A DNA stretch of 64,000 nucleotides from Gonocerus acuteangulatus (Eukaryota > Arthropoda > Insecta > Hemiptera > Coreidae), in assembly GCA_946811695.1 (NCBI GenBank), contig OX328123.1:150316729-150380728 (forward strand). The letters are read 5' to 3'. A model generated the notes under the pieces. It worked only from the letters and a program-made list of their open reading frames with translations, did not search any database and was not told the origin of the DNA. The first letter of the stretch is position 1; every line of letters starts with the position of its first letter. Below are positions 55,140 to 64,000 of the stretch, piece by piece. Made by a program: the position numbers and the translations under genes.

Positions 55140-55760
55140 GCCATTTGACCAGACCATATGCATTGCATCGGAAACACACATCTGTTTGAGGTGCACTCTC
55201 AAAATGTGAAATAAAAATGGCTAACAAGATTGAGAATAGGACATACTTTCCTAACCCAGTCATACCCTATGGACAGAAAGGAAAGACCAGTTACCAAATA
55301 CTTCAACACAACAATTTCAGTAAAACAGATATCGACAGAATGCAGACAACGGAGCCATGTTGACATACCCAACGACATCCAGGAAATACTAACACATAAC
55401 AGTGTACACATAAACACTATACTGGGATATTTACGACACATTAATGTATGAACAAAATGTATCCGCACATCAAAAGAATTGAATAATGCATATTTATATG
55501 AAAATACGAATATAATGTTTTGCCCAAAACATCTTGTTGCCTCTGTTTTTTTGTTTTTTTTTTATTTCTGTTGTTGATTTGCTCATTGCGTTCATTTTGT
55601 AATTAGTTTATATAATTTTATCATTGTCCTTCTCTACAACATAGAGTAAGAATTTGCATTTGTATTAATATTTTATAACCATCTGTATATATGTTACAAT
55701 GGATGAGGCGAATCGCCAGAGTTGCCAAGTCTAGTAAATAAATACAAATTCACAAAACTC
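55140..55760 (+). mobile_element. decayed LINE 3' region
   Basis: Holds the ORF2 relic at 55216-55451, a T-rich 3' UTR, and an end GCGAATCGCCAGAGTTGCCA, AGTCTAGTAAATAAATACA resembling the TAAATAAATA tails of the other LINEs. TSD not found; older than the other copies. Confidence 0.65.
55216..55451 (+). pseudogene. LINE ORF2 C-terminus with lost zinc knuckle
   Basis: The frame reads WLTRLRIGHTFLTQSYPMDR, KERPVTKYFNTTISVKQIST, ECRQRSHVDIPNDIQEILTH. It is colinear with the 18.3 kb copy (LERKERPMCRLCNRTLTVKH, ILTDCRQRSNLTIPHDLHDL). The first two cysteines and the histidine of the C-x2-C-x7-H-x4-C knuckle are replaced; only the last cysteine (ECRQRS) is kept. Upstream codons are not recognisable. 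A decayed relic of the same subfamily as the 18.3 kb LINE. Confidence 0.8.
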
Positions 55761-55859
55761 TGCAGTTATGTGTATGAACTAATTTGTATGTATCTGGGTG
55801 GAATTTGGAGATTTTTCACTCGTAAATTCTCCTAAATTGGAGTAACAAACGAAAAAAAA

Positions 55860-56895
55860 AAAGTCCGTCACGCAGGAGCTGCATAACTAAGCACTTTCCT
55901 CAGAATTTGGGTAGTGTAGACTGTTTTCCAGAACAATTTGCTTAAAATATCCTACATAAATAAAATAAAAACATGAATAGTTCTCTTTTAATTTTGTAAT
56001 GAGTAACTGATAAATTATTAATTTGCTTCCAGAGTTATGTTTACACATAGTACCTACTGCACTACGTAATAAACACAAAAAACCTCATATTATCGTATTT
56101 TGATCTAACGCAGGAACCGGATACAGTCCCTCTAGCGCTCCTTGCGGCGCCTTTGTGAACCTATGTCTGGCTGCCTTTTCTATTGAAATATATTACAAAG
56201 TAAACCCCCCGATTCATCTCATTTTTACAACACTTCTTTCTCATGAGTTACCCACGACGTATACCGCGTTTCGTTACAATAAAGCAGAAATTACGACCAG
56301 TATGAGTATATTAGTAATTTTGGTCCGGAGTAAACCCCCCCCCCTCCTAAAGAACCGATTTAGTTTATTTTTACAACACATATTTACCTGTAGATTACCA
56401 CTACGAATAAAGAGTTTCGTCGAAATATACCAAAAATCACGGTTGGTAGTGGCGAATTGGTATTGTGGGTCTGGAGTAACCCCCCCCCCCCTCCTAATGA
56501 ACCGATTTAGTTTATTTTTACAACACATATTTACCTGTAGATTGCCACTATGAATACCGAGTTTCGTCGAAATATACCAAAAATCATGGCTGGTAGTGGC
56601 GAATTGGTATTGTCGGTCCGGAGTAAACCCCCCCCCCTCCTTATGAACCGATTTAGTTCATTTTTATATCTCACTTTTCTCTCTATATTACTACTACGAA
56701 TACCAAGTTTCGTTGAAATATAAAAAATATTACGGCTGAAATGGTCAAATTAGTGTTTTGGGCTCGGGGTAAACCCGCCTTCCGGTGGACCGATTTTGGT
56801 GGTTAACGAACTCGTTCAATCGTTTGCTAATTGAATGCTATATACCAAGTTTCGTGACGAAAAAACAAAAACTCTGGCCGCTATCGTGTTAACAG

Positions 56896-56965
<70 letters not shown>

Positions 56966-57088
56966 TTTAACGGGGGTCATTTTCGCTGTCTACTAGGTAG
57001 GATCGATAAAGATTTGAAGAAATTTTTCAAAAATTCCGTCATGAGTCCAACCTCAATAGCTACTTTCCTTCGGAGGAAAGTGCTAAAA
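55860..57088 (+). mobile_element. family X element, copy 4
   Basis: Starts AAGTCCGTCACGCAGGAGCT, subterminal AGCACTTTCCTC (55890), modules with C-runs of 7-11 at their joints, (TA)n at about 56903-56961, TTTTAACGGGGGTCATTTTC, hairpin CTTTCCTTCGGAGGAAAG, TGCTAAAA. Same orientation as copy 1. ORF 56155-56553 translates the modules. Confidence 0.85.
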
Positions 57089-57213
57089 AGACAAAAAGGT
57101 AAGCATTTCACTTATGGAAATAAAAAAGACTGTGAAATACAAGAACTGTGATATTTTACAACAACTCATTAACTAACGTCTTATAATTTTGTTTTCTCTC
57201 TGTAATAATTTTT
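57089..57213. other. spacer
   Basis: AT-rich, unrecognised. Confidence 0.3.
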
Positions 57214-57489
57214 CATGATGATTAGATAGTTAGCCGTCGAGGTAATAAGTAAAGATGGAATGGTTGGGATTCGGCTAAAGAAACCTCAATATGATTTTTG
57301 TAAAAAAAATCTATATTTTGGACGTTTTGGCTACTCATTGGTAGCCTTCGTCAGCTATGGAAATGCCTGGAGGCAGAGGAAGACCAATGTTGACAGTTAA
57401 GTAACCATTGTGGAAGTGTCTAAGAAAAAAGGGAATCTACTGGAAAAGGGAATCTACTGGTCTTCCTCTGCCTCCAGGCATTTCCATAG

Positions 57490-57522
57490 CTGACAAAGGC
57501 TACCAATGAGTACCCGAAACGT
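57490..57522 (+). ncRNA. hammerhead-like motif, decayed, in the palindrome
   Basis: CTGACAA, GGCTACCAATGAGTACCC, GAAACG; two substitutions relative to 58364. Its mirror in the left arm (about 57339-57373, minus strand) has CAAAACG instead of GAAACG. Confidence 0.4.
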
Positions 57523-57639
57523 CCAAAATATAGATTTTTTTTAACAAAAATCATATTGAGGTTTCTTTAGCCGAATCCCAACCATTCCATCTTTACTTAT
57601 TACCTCGACGGCTAACTATCTAATCATCATGATGAATTC

Positions 57640-58299
57640 ACTGGGACCCTGCCAACGTGCTCCAAAGGAGGCTAAAATCATTATTAACCGCATCTCCGCA
57701 AGTTCTCCAAGAACCTGGTCAAGAAGAAAGAGGGCTTGATTTTTCTACTAAAATGTAAGTCGAACAACTTCTTACCAAAACACATACAAACCTCAACAAA
57801 CCATATCAACCCGTGCGACCTGAACTCCCCTGTACAAAAACAACTTGCAACAGCGAAACTTCATTTTCAGAAAAAATTACTTAATATAGAAATAGCCAAT
57901 TTAAACTGTGAAATTAAAAATTTAGAAACATTGTTAGAGTCACACTTTAATATTTCAAGGGGGTTAGTTGACCAGGACCTGTTTAATGATATATCCAATT
58001 TTATTTAAAACATTTCTAATAGTTTAAAATCGAAGTTGAAAATAAATCTTTTCCAAAAATTTAATAAAACACGCCAGAATCACGTTCACCGCCCCATCGG
58101 TGACGAAAACTGGGTTAAAAAAATCTCCTCGGTCAACGTTCCCCCTCAGGTTAACAACATATTTAGTTTAGGAGAAAAGTTTTCTTTACCTCCTACACCA
58201 GGTATTGTTGTTCAGAAAATAATTACCGATGTAGAATACATACTACAAACCGTTCCTTGTAAAGAGGAAGACCAAATAGTAGATTCCCTTTTTTCTTAG
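57640..58299 (+). pseudogene. Penelope-like ORF N-terminal region
   Basis: 57736-58008 reads FLLKCKSNNFLPKHIQTSTN...LNSPVQKQLATAKLHFQKKL, a basic N-terminal region like that before the Penelope RT (FL..C....PK). After an in-frame TAA at 58006 it continues SLKSKLKINLFQKFNKTRQN, then DENWVKKISSVNVPPQV, NNIFSLGEKFSLPPTP. The W-V-x-x-[LI]-S and L-x-x-G-x-x-F-x-x-P motifs are those that lead into Penelope RT finger motifs. The sequence ends at DSLFS where the 3' terminal repeat begins, so an internal deletion joined the N-terminus to the 3' end. The upstream frame 57640-57735 (NRISASSPRTWSRRKRA) may belong to it. Non-functional. Confidence 0.78.
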
Positions 58300-58363
58300 A
58301 CACTTCCACAATGGTTACTTAACTGTCAACATTGGTCTTCCTCTGCCTCCAGGCATTTCCATA

Positions 58364-58396
58364 GCTGACGAAGGCTACCAATGAGTAGCCGAAACG
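58364..58396 (+). ncRNA. hammerhead-like motif
   Basis: CTGACGA, stem GGCTAC/GTAGCC, GAAACG, in the direct 3' terminal repeat of the Penelope-like element. Confidence 0.5.
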
Positions 58397-58475
58397 TCCA
58401 AAATATAGATTTTTTTAACAAAAATCATATTGAGGTTTCTTTAGCCGAATCCCAACCATTCCATCTTTACTTGTA

Positions 58476-59035
58476 ATAATTTTGTTGATTGAAATTTGTT
58501 TTTCTAGTACATTCTTACATCTACTCCTTTCCTGAAAATATTGGAGTCTAAAGTGAAAAACAATAAAACTAATTGTACCAAGATATAAGTAAAATGAAGA
58601 GTCGGGTGAGTGAGTTGGAGTTGTTATATTTTCATATGAATGCAGAGATTCGCGTTGCATATTCTACCTCTAGCGGGATGCGATGCAAATACCTCACTGC
58701 ATCTACCTGTTGCATAAAGAACACTGCTACGTCTTGCGTGTAATACAGTTTTCATGCAACACAACCCTCCAATGACGGAATGATGAGGTGAAGACGCGAG
58801 ATCCATCCAGCCGCTCGGCCAGAGACCTCGGCGAAGGTTTAATTTTAGCCTCGGTCTGTATTATATTTAGCGGTGTTGCTAAGAGCGGCAACAATAGCCG
58901 ACGTAGAGGAGTACATCTGGAACGGTGTAGGGGATCTCGCGAGCATTAGCCTTCTGGAACTATGCCCGATCTGAGGAAACTCCTGAATTACGGCATGTCA
59001 TAAGTCATTTATATCATCATCGACTACAGGAAAAT
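58476..59035. other. no recognisable feature
   Basis: Less AT-rich at 58650-58990. Short minus-strand ORFs have no domain. Confidence 0.4.
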
Positions 59036-59038
59036 ATG

Positions 59039-59412
59039 TACAGTAGAAACTTGATTATCCGGACTAATTGGGACCAGGGTCAGCCCGGATAATCGAAAAT
59101 CCGGATAATGGAATATTAAAAAAGTTTCAAAAACTATGAACTCTTTATTGAAAATTTAAAGCAATATAATATTTAATAATATTTTTATGTATGTAAATGT
59201 AATAATCTATTTTCACAGTTAAGTACAGAAAGTAAATTAAAACAGTTAGGAAGGTTTAAAAAGTCGATTATTTTTGTTTCTTTTTTGCCTTCCATTTCTT
59301 GGATTTAAATCAGAATTTAGCCACTCAATTACATCTTGTTCGTCACTTTCTCGTATGAGTTTCGCCATTTGCGAAATCCTCCTGTCGTCCGGATAATCAA
59401 GTTTCTACTGTA
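59039..59412. mobile_element. pogo/Tigger-type MITE
   Basis: Element 59041-59410 with ends CAGTAGAAACTTGATTATCC, GGACTAATTGGGACC and TCCGGATAATCAAGTTTCTA, CTG, flanked by TA on both sides. CAGT-start TIRs containing TTGATTATCCGGA and a TA target are typical of pogo/Tigger elements. On the minus strand, MAKLIRESDEQDVIEWLNSD may be a remnant of a transposase C-terminus. Confidence 0.88.
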
Positions 59413-59434
59413 CTAGTATTATTTTAATTAGAGG

Positions 59435-59507
59435 GCGAGGTAGCTAAGTGGTAGAGCACTGGACTAATGTGGTGGAGGACCTGAGTTCAAATCCCGAGTA
59501 AACACTA
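59435..59507 (+). mobile_element. tRNA-like SINE head
   Basis: A-box-like GAGGTAGCTAAGTGGTAGAG and B-box-like GAGTTCAAATCCCG at tRNA spacing. The acceptor stem and much of the T stem do not pair, so it is not called a tRNA gene. It abuts the family Y hairpin end at 59508. Confidence 0.5.
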
Positions 59508-59628
59508 TAGATTTTAGCGCGATTCTTCCCTCCCTCCATAGGGAGGAACCCCGCTTATAAGGTTGGCTTCATGACGCAATCTCCGGAAGTGCGACTAGAA
59601 AATTTTACGTAGTGGTTCAAATTTGTGT

Positions 59629-59681
<53 letters not shown>

Positions 59682-60872
59682 CTGTTCGCGCTCTATCTCA
59701 GTGAATAATGATCCGATTTGGGTGAAATTTGGAACAAAAATCTTTCGTCTAATTTGAAAGGTCAACATCGTTAACCAGCAGAACCAGCAGGTCCCATTTT
59801 TTGGGGTTTTCACTTATATCTCGGAAACCCTGCGTCCTAGCGACATGGCCATTCTACAACAAATGAAAGCTTATTACATTTCCTACAAGCTCTATTCAAT
59901 GATGTTTTTCGAGATACCTTTAGTTTTCGAAATATCCGCTCTTGAAAGTCTGTCATTTTGGGAAAAACACACATTTCACTATTCTCGACCGGATATCTCT
60001 TCAACGATGAACCCAAAAAATAAATGTCGGCTATAGGGTTGTAGAAAATTCTATTCGCTTCAATAATATATATTACTTTACTATGTGTTTTCTTTCAAAA
60101 GATATATAAGCACTCACATGGTCAAACCATTGCCAATATATTGGGCAAGATCTTATCTAATTGAGTGTGAAGAACTGGTCTGTGGCCCCAATATTATATC
60201 TTTTGTGCTATTTATACGTCCAGTACTCACTATATTTACATAATGGAGTATATTTTGGACAATACATTGACTGGAAATGGTGATAAATTGAAAGGTCATT
60301 GGTCGACAGTTGTCGGCAGATATCACGGTGAACACTATAACCACTTTCACATTTGAAGGAAAATACATAAAATAGTAAAATTATATAGGTATATATATAT
60401 TATTGAAGCGAATGGAATGTTCTACAACCCTATAGCCGAAATTTATTTTTTGGGTTCATCGTTGAAGAGATATCCGGTCGAGAATAGAAAAAAGTGTGTT
60501 TTTTCCCAAAACGACAGACATTGAAGAGCGGATATTTCGAAAACTAAAGATATATCGAAAAACTTCATTAAATAGAACTTGTAGGAAATTCGATAAGCTT
60601 TCATTTGTTATAGAATGGTCATGTCGCTAGGACGCAGGGTTTCCGAGATATAAGTGAAACCCCGAAAAATGGGACTTTCTAAACCCCCTCTCCCCCCAGG
60701 CACAAAGGCTGCGGGTGAGGACATTTGATATGTTGACCTCCTAACTAGTCAAAACAAAGTTATGAAGTCAAAAATTCTGTTCCAAAAATTTCCACCTATA
60801 GCTGTTTTCAAGCATTCGTTGCCTGGACTGGAGTGCTTCAACCTAAATTGTTAACGCGCTAAAATTCGTTAG
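59508..60872 (+). mobile_element. family Y element, most complete copy
   Basis: Left end ATTTTAGCGCGATTCTTCCC with hairpin TTCCCTCCCTCC/GGGAGGAA (59521-59549), then GACGCAATCTCCGGAAGTGC, GTGGTTCAAATTTG, (TA)n (59630-59678), TGTCTGTTCGCGCTCTATCT and AATGATCCGATTTGGGTGAA. Near the right end, TTAACGCGCTAAAATTCG (60851) repeats the left word inverted, followed by ACGTCACGCAGTGG. Subterminal inverted repeats, terminal hairpin, microsatellite and no coding parallel family X, suggesting a related non-autonomous lineage. Contains a long inverted repeat (separate entry). Confidence 0.7.
59795..60690. repeat. long inverted repeat inside family Y, ~290 bp arms
   Basis: Arms 59795-60078 and 60388-60690. 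ACCCTGCGTCCTAGCGACAT pairs with ATGTCGCTAGGACGCAGGGT, and AATATCCGCTCTTGAAAGTC mirrors GACATTGAAGAGCGGATATT. Spacer of about 310 bp. The ORF at 59845-60036 lies in one arm and is not conserved as protein. Confidence 0.85.
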
Positions 60873-60926
60873 TTACGTCACGCAGTGGTATAAAGTCATC
60901 AACTAGCTGGACAAAAGGCCATTTCC

Positions 60927-60930
<4 letters not shown>

Positions 60931-60973
<43 letters not shown>
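60931..60973. repeat. poly(T) tract
   Basis: About 43 consecutive T residues just beyond the family Y right end. Confidence 0.95.
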
Positions 60974-60979
<6 letters not shown>

Positions 60980-61283
60980 ATTACGTTATCACAGGTGTTG
61001 ATTACATTATCATCAAAAGTTTCCTCCATCATAGCCAGATAAATAATACTTGGTTTTTCAGTTTTGTCCAGGTAGCGTTAGAGTTTTGACCACTGTGCGT
61101 CGGCTACTGTCGTGCATAGCTCTATCATGGAAGATGAGATTAGTGGTGTCATTACCTGACATAAAATATCAACATGACAGGTATACGCATCTTAAACACA
61201 GCTCCGATACTCATGTTACAGTAGTTGCTTCCTTTCTGATTTGTTCAAGTTATTATTAAATAAGTTTTTCTTATCACAAGGAT
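60974..61283. other. no recognisable feature
   Basis: Short ORF 61050-61259 without a domain. Confidence 0.4.
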
Positions 61284-61853
61284 ATATGAGGAGCCTGGTA
61301 TCAAAGTTGGACAACTCCAATTTTGCTTTTTTTTACAGGAGAGGCAAAAAACCATATCTACTATATTGATGTCAGTATCATGGTGATTTTTTTATGTCAT
61401 TTTTATATGCCCCAGAAACATTTTTACAAACGCATTACAAAATAATATGAGTATTACGGCCGTAATTACACTTCAAATAGTGGAGTTGTCCATGTTTGAA
61501 TCCAAGTCATGAAGTTGTCTGTTTTTGAAGCCGGAGGGAACAATTTTAAATTTAATCTGTCCTTTTTTGAAACCAAACAATTATGAACTCTTTATCAATA
61601 AATTTATATTTTCTTCGTCTACGCTCTAATGCATGAGGGTGTTTTAAAATAATGTAAACCATCTGTTTCTTCCCAATTTTCTCCGAGGTTCTTGGCACTC
61701 AGCCATGATGGATTTGCAGTGCATGTTGGGAGCAGACTGTATGAATGCAAGCTTCTCATTGGCTACTCAAGGAGTTGTCATTTTTTTAAACAAAACCTGA
61801 TCAAATTCTGACCTGAACAAATACAGGCTTTTTTATCTAAGTTCGGTCTGTTT

Positions 61854-63698
61854 TTAACCCTGCAAAGCCCAATGTCCCCTACAGGGGACCACTTTTTCAC
61901 ATTAGTTTAAAAGTTTTCCAAGAAGTTGGGGTCTACGATTTCTACTTCTATGGTTAAAGTAGGAATTTATTTACATTACTGCAGATTTATAAGATTACAG
62001 TGTTAGAGATAACAACGATAATTGGATTTGAAGTTACTGTAACAATCGAAATAACAACCGGTTAGAATATTCATTGCATTTACCATTGTTATGGCTAAAA
62101 AATGGTTACATTTTATACTTCCTTCTGTATAAATCATTTACCGAACATGTTTTTTATTAAATTGAGTCAAGTTTGAGAGAATTTGATTAAATCTCTGTTC
62201 ATGAGCATTCTTTGAATTCTGTGGTCCTCCTTGGGGGACCTTGGGCACTGGGACTACATCAATCTGATTTGTTTATTGCTGCCGATGAAATATCTACTTT
62301 CAAATATTATTTGAAATAATTGGCAATACTTCACGAAAAAATGCGATAACGCCAATTTATCAAAACAATTATAATAATTAGAATTTTTAAACGATCTAAA
62401 TAAAGAAGAAAAAAAATCGCTGTCAACAAAGAAATCGCGGTCAGAAAAAAAAATTGTCCACTAAATCTAGAGTAACTAAAGGTAAAAAAAGGAATGTAAA
62501 TTTTCAAATAGAGCTGGGAAAGGAAATTCTACAGAAAGATTATTCAGAAATTGCAGTAACTTATCTTCAATTGGATGTTTTGAAGGATGTTCGGAGACGA
62601 AAGTATAAAACTCCAACTCATACTCATATTCCAGAAATCATGAAATTAATGTTACTTTCAGCGAAAAAAAAAAAAAGTATTCATTTACTTTTTACATTTA
62701 CATTTACAGGTTACATGACGGCCAAAAATATAAGAATGTTCTGAGAACATTTTGAATCCGACAGACATAAGACTTTAGTGTCTGAAAGTATAAGTCGAAA
62801 CAGACTTTTCGAAATTCAAAAATTCGTTTATTTTTCAGATAATCTAATTGTAAACTACCCGAAAATTGTTTTGGAGGATTGTTTTGGGAAGCTGGGGTGT
62901 TATTTCAATGTAAGAAATAAATTGTTTTACAAAATGTTGATGCTGTTGGATCATCCCCGGAACTATAGATGAAAGTATGGTCCCCTACTATGAATGGAAT
63001 AGCTGTAAGCAGCATCTCCATGGTTAGCCCCTAAGGTTTGGTCATAAAATTTGGTCTTGTGAACCTAGACAAGCCTACCTGCAACTTTTGAGCCTTATTA
63101 GGGCGGCTACAATGCCCTTCCAGAATTACGGCATGGTAGATCTGTAGTTCTTGAGTTTTCTTCCCGGTTACCCCAAGGATTGAGGCCTTACAGCCTTTAC
63201 GCGGACAATGTTTTTACAAATGTAGACCTCTTTCAAGAATAAAATATACCAAACACTGGCTACACCGAAACTATTCAAGAAAATCTCACTATAAGAATAG
63301 TCAAAAACAGTCAAGACTCGTGAGTGAGTGCTGCAATATAGGGCTTTATTCGCACTGTTATTTCCATTTTCACAGAATAAATACTTTTTTCTAAAACTAA
63401 TATCTATCATAGGCAACTAATCGTGTACTTATGCATTTTATTATTATTTACTTGCAGTAAAATAAAGATTTGTTCATAAAATATAGTGAATTTTTAAAAG
63501 ACACCAGATTTTGATACTTGTAAACCCAGTGCCCAAGGTCCCCTCTAGGGGACCTTATGTTATTTTACATATTAACAGTTTTATAATAAAAATGTCTTAA
63601 AAGTTACTTCAATTGACTTCATATTAACCCTTTTAAGCAAAAAAAAATAAAAAAAAAATAGAAAAAATATAGAATAGTCATGGGCATTGGAGGGTTAA
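61854..63698 (+). mobile_element. piggyBac element relic with TTAA target duplication
   Basis: Element 61858-63694 flanked by TTAA on both sides (61854-61857, 63695-63698). Ends are CCCTGCAAAGCCCAATG and CATGGGCATTGGAGGG. TTAA duplication with CCC-start TIRs is diagnostic of piggyBac. Near-palindromic words lie inside each end and in the interior: GTCCCCTACAGGGGACC (61874), GGTCCTCCTTGGGGGACC (62223) and GGTCCCCTCTAGGGGACC (63537). Coding remnants fill 62400-63350. Confidence 0.93.
62400..63350 (+). pseudogene. piggyBac transposase relic
   Basis: The N-terminal part has lost its ATG (open from a TTG at 62454). TGYMTAKNIRMF at about 62709 and SISRNRLFEIQKFVYFSDNL (about 62788) match the M-S-R-N-R-F...H-F-x-D-N block. 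DESMVPYYEWNSCKQHLHG, stop, PLRFGHKIWSCE (62968-63063) matches the DE..VPF.GR...KQ.I..KP.R.G.K.W block and keeps the first catalytic Asp. YSLYADNVFTNVDLFQE (about 63192) keeps the DN.FT motif with the second catalytic Asp. Several stops and frame changes separate these blocks, and the third Asp region and cysteine-rich tail are not seen. Inactive. Confidence 0.88.
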
Positions 63699-63810
63699 TG
63701 CAGAAAACTTGTAAAACCAAGTGCAGCATAAAAATCCAATTAAGAATCGACTAAAATCTCAAAACTGAAAAAAATGGAGTTGTCCAACTTTGATACCAAG
63801 CTCCTCATAT

Positions 63811-64000
63811 AATCTAGAGAAGTTTTTAATTCACCATTGTAAAAAGCAACACATTTCCTGTGCGTAGGCCATATTTGAATTTTCATGAATAACTGTCCAA
63901 GGTTCATTCATAATAAAACGGAAATATGAGAATTATGAAAATTTAATAATTGATTGTCGCATTTTGGGGGGTCTGAAATACTTTAAAACCCCATTACATT
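63811..64000. other. no recognisable feature
   Basis: AT-rich sequence to the window end. Confidence 0.4.

Larger units (their letters stand above)
57214..58475 (+). mobile_element. Penelope-like element with inverted and direct terminal repeats (group B)
   Basis: 57214-57631 is a large palindrome. CATGATGATTAGATAGTTAG at 57214 is the exact complement of the block ending at 57631, and the pairing continues, with a loop region near 57425-57455 containing AGGGAATCTACTGG twice. Coding sequence follows (57640-58299). Then 58285-58475 repeats the right arm in direct orientation, from TAGATTCCCTTTTTTCTTAG to CCATTCCATCTTTACTT. An inverted head and a direct tail repeat around the ORF is the Penelope pseudo-LTR arrangement. 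RT and endonuclease are deleted. Confidence 0.88.
61284..63810. mobile_element. TIR element hosting a piggyBac
   Basis: Terminal inverted repeats of about 40 bp: TGAGGAGCCTGGTATCAAAG, TTGGACAACTCCA at the left (61286) and TGGAGTTGTCCAACTTTGAT, ACCAAGCTCCTCA at the right (ending about 63808), with TATA at both outer edges. Subterminal words GGAGTTGTCCATGTTTGAAT (61482) and GAAGTTGTCTGTTTTTGAAG (61512) repeat the TIR theme. Without the nested piggyBac it would be a MITE of about 690 bp. Superfamily not assigned. Confidence 0.8.

Noticed and set aside
59435..59507. Possible tRNA gene
   Set aside because: A- and B-box-like words are present, but the acceptor and T stems do not pair.

Overview
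This window looks like repeat-saturated, AT-rich, non-genic DNA from a eukaryote, most likely an arthropod. Three things suggest this: RNase H-type LINE relics with a C-x2-C-x7-H-x4-C knuckle, a transposon with the DUF4817 helix-turn-helix common in arthropods, and Penelope-like, piggyBac, hAT, pogo and Helitron relics together with 5S- and tRNA-derived SINEs. I found no host protein gene, intact tRNA or rRNA, bacterial operon, CRISPR array or viral gene. Every recognisable coding segment is a broken piece of a mobile element. The species cannot be named from this sequence.

Layout. 0-11 kb: SINEs, a 446 bp hAT MITE with a perfect 8 bp TSD, two Helitrons (one with clean TC...CTAG ends), and two long foldbacks. 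11-19 kb: tandem repeats, including a 48 bp satellite that carries a LINE insertion with a 12 bp target duplication. 19-26 kb: a 1.24 kb hairpin-ended repeat (family X), a foldback, and a DUF4817 transposon ruin with a 77 bp minisatellite apparently grown from its own coding sequence. 26-32.2 kb: two more hAT MITEs, a 74 bp and an 80 bp tandem array, and a second X copy. 32-41 kb: a LINE, Penelope ends, a 49 bp array, a third X copy and a 5S SINE. 41.5-43.8 kb: a 62 bp satellite ending in a perfect 23 bp-arm palindrome. 45.7-48.7 kb: two inverted Penelope-like (PLE) fragments encoding a GIY-YIG endonuclease tail. 51.1-54.8 kb: a hAT element containing a LINE and a Penelope cluster, each with its own target duplication. 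55-58.5 kb: LINE, fourth X copy, and a PLE with N-terminal coding sequence between inverted and direct pseudo-LTRs. 59-64 kb: a pogo MITE, a hairpin-ended element (family Y) with a long internal inverted repeat, and a piggyBac relic nested in a TIR element.

The most interesting signal is a set of about fifteen copies of a compact hammerhead-ribozyme-like core (CTGANGA, a short stem-loop, then GAAAC) in the ends of at least five different Penelope-like repeat groups. Between groups the stem sequence changes but the pairing is kept, as expected of a conserved RNA structure. Second is the apparent sharing of one SINE body by tRNA-derived and 5S rRNA-derived heads. Third are two dispersed families (X and Y) with subterminal inverted repeats, a terminal hairpin and a TA microsatellite, an architecture like Helentron-associated elements.

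Boundaries were read by eye. Family names rest on motifs and termini, not on database searches.
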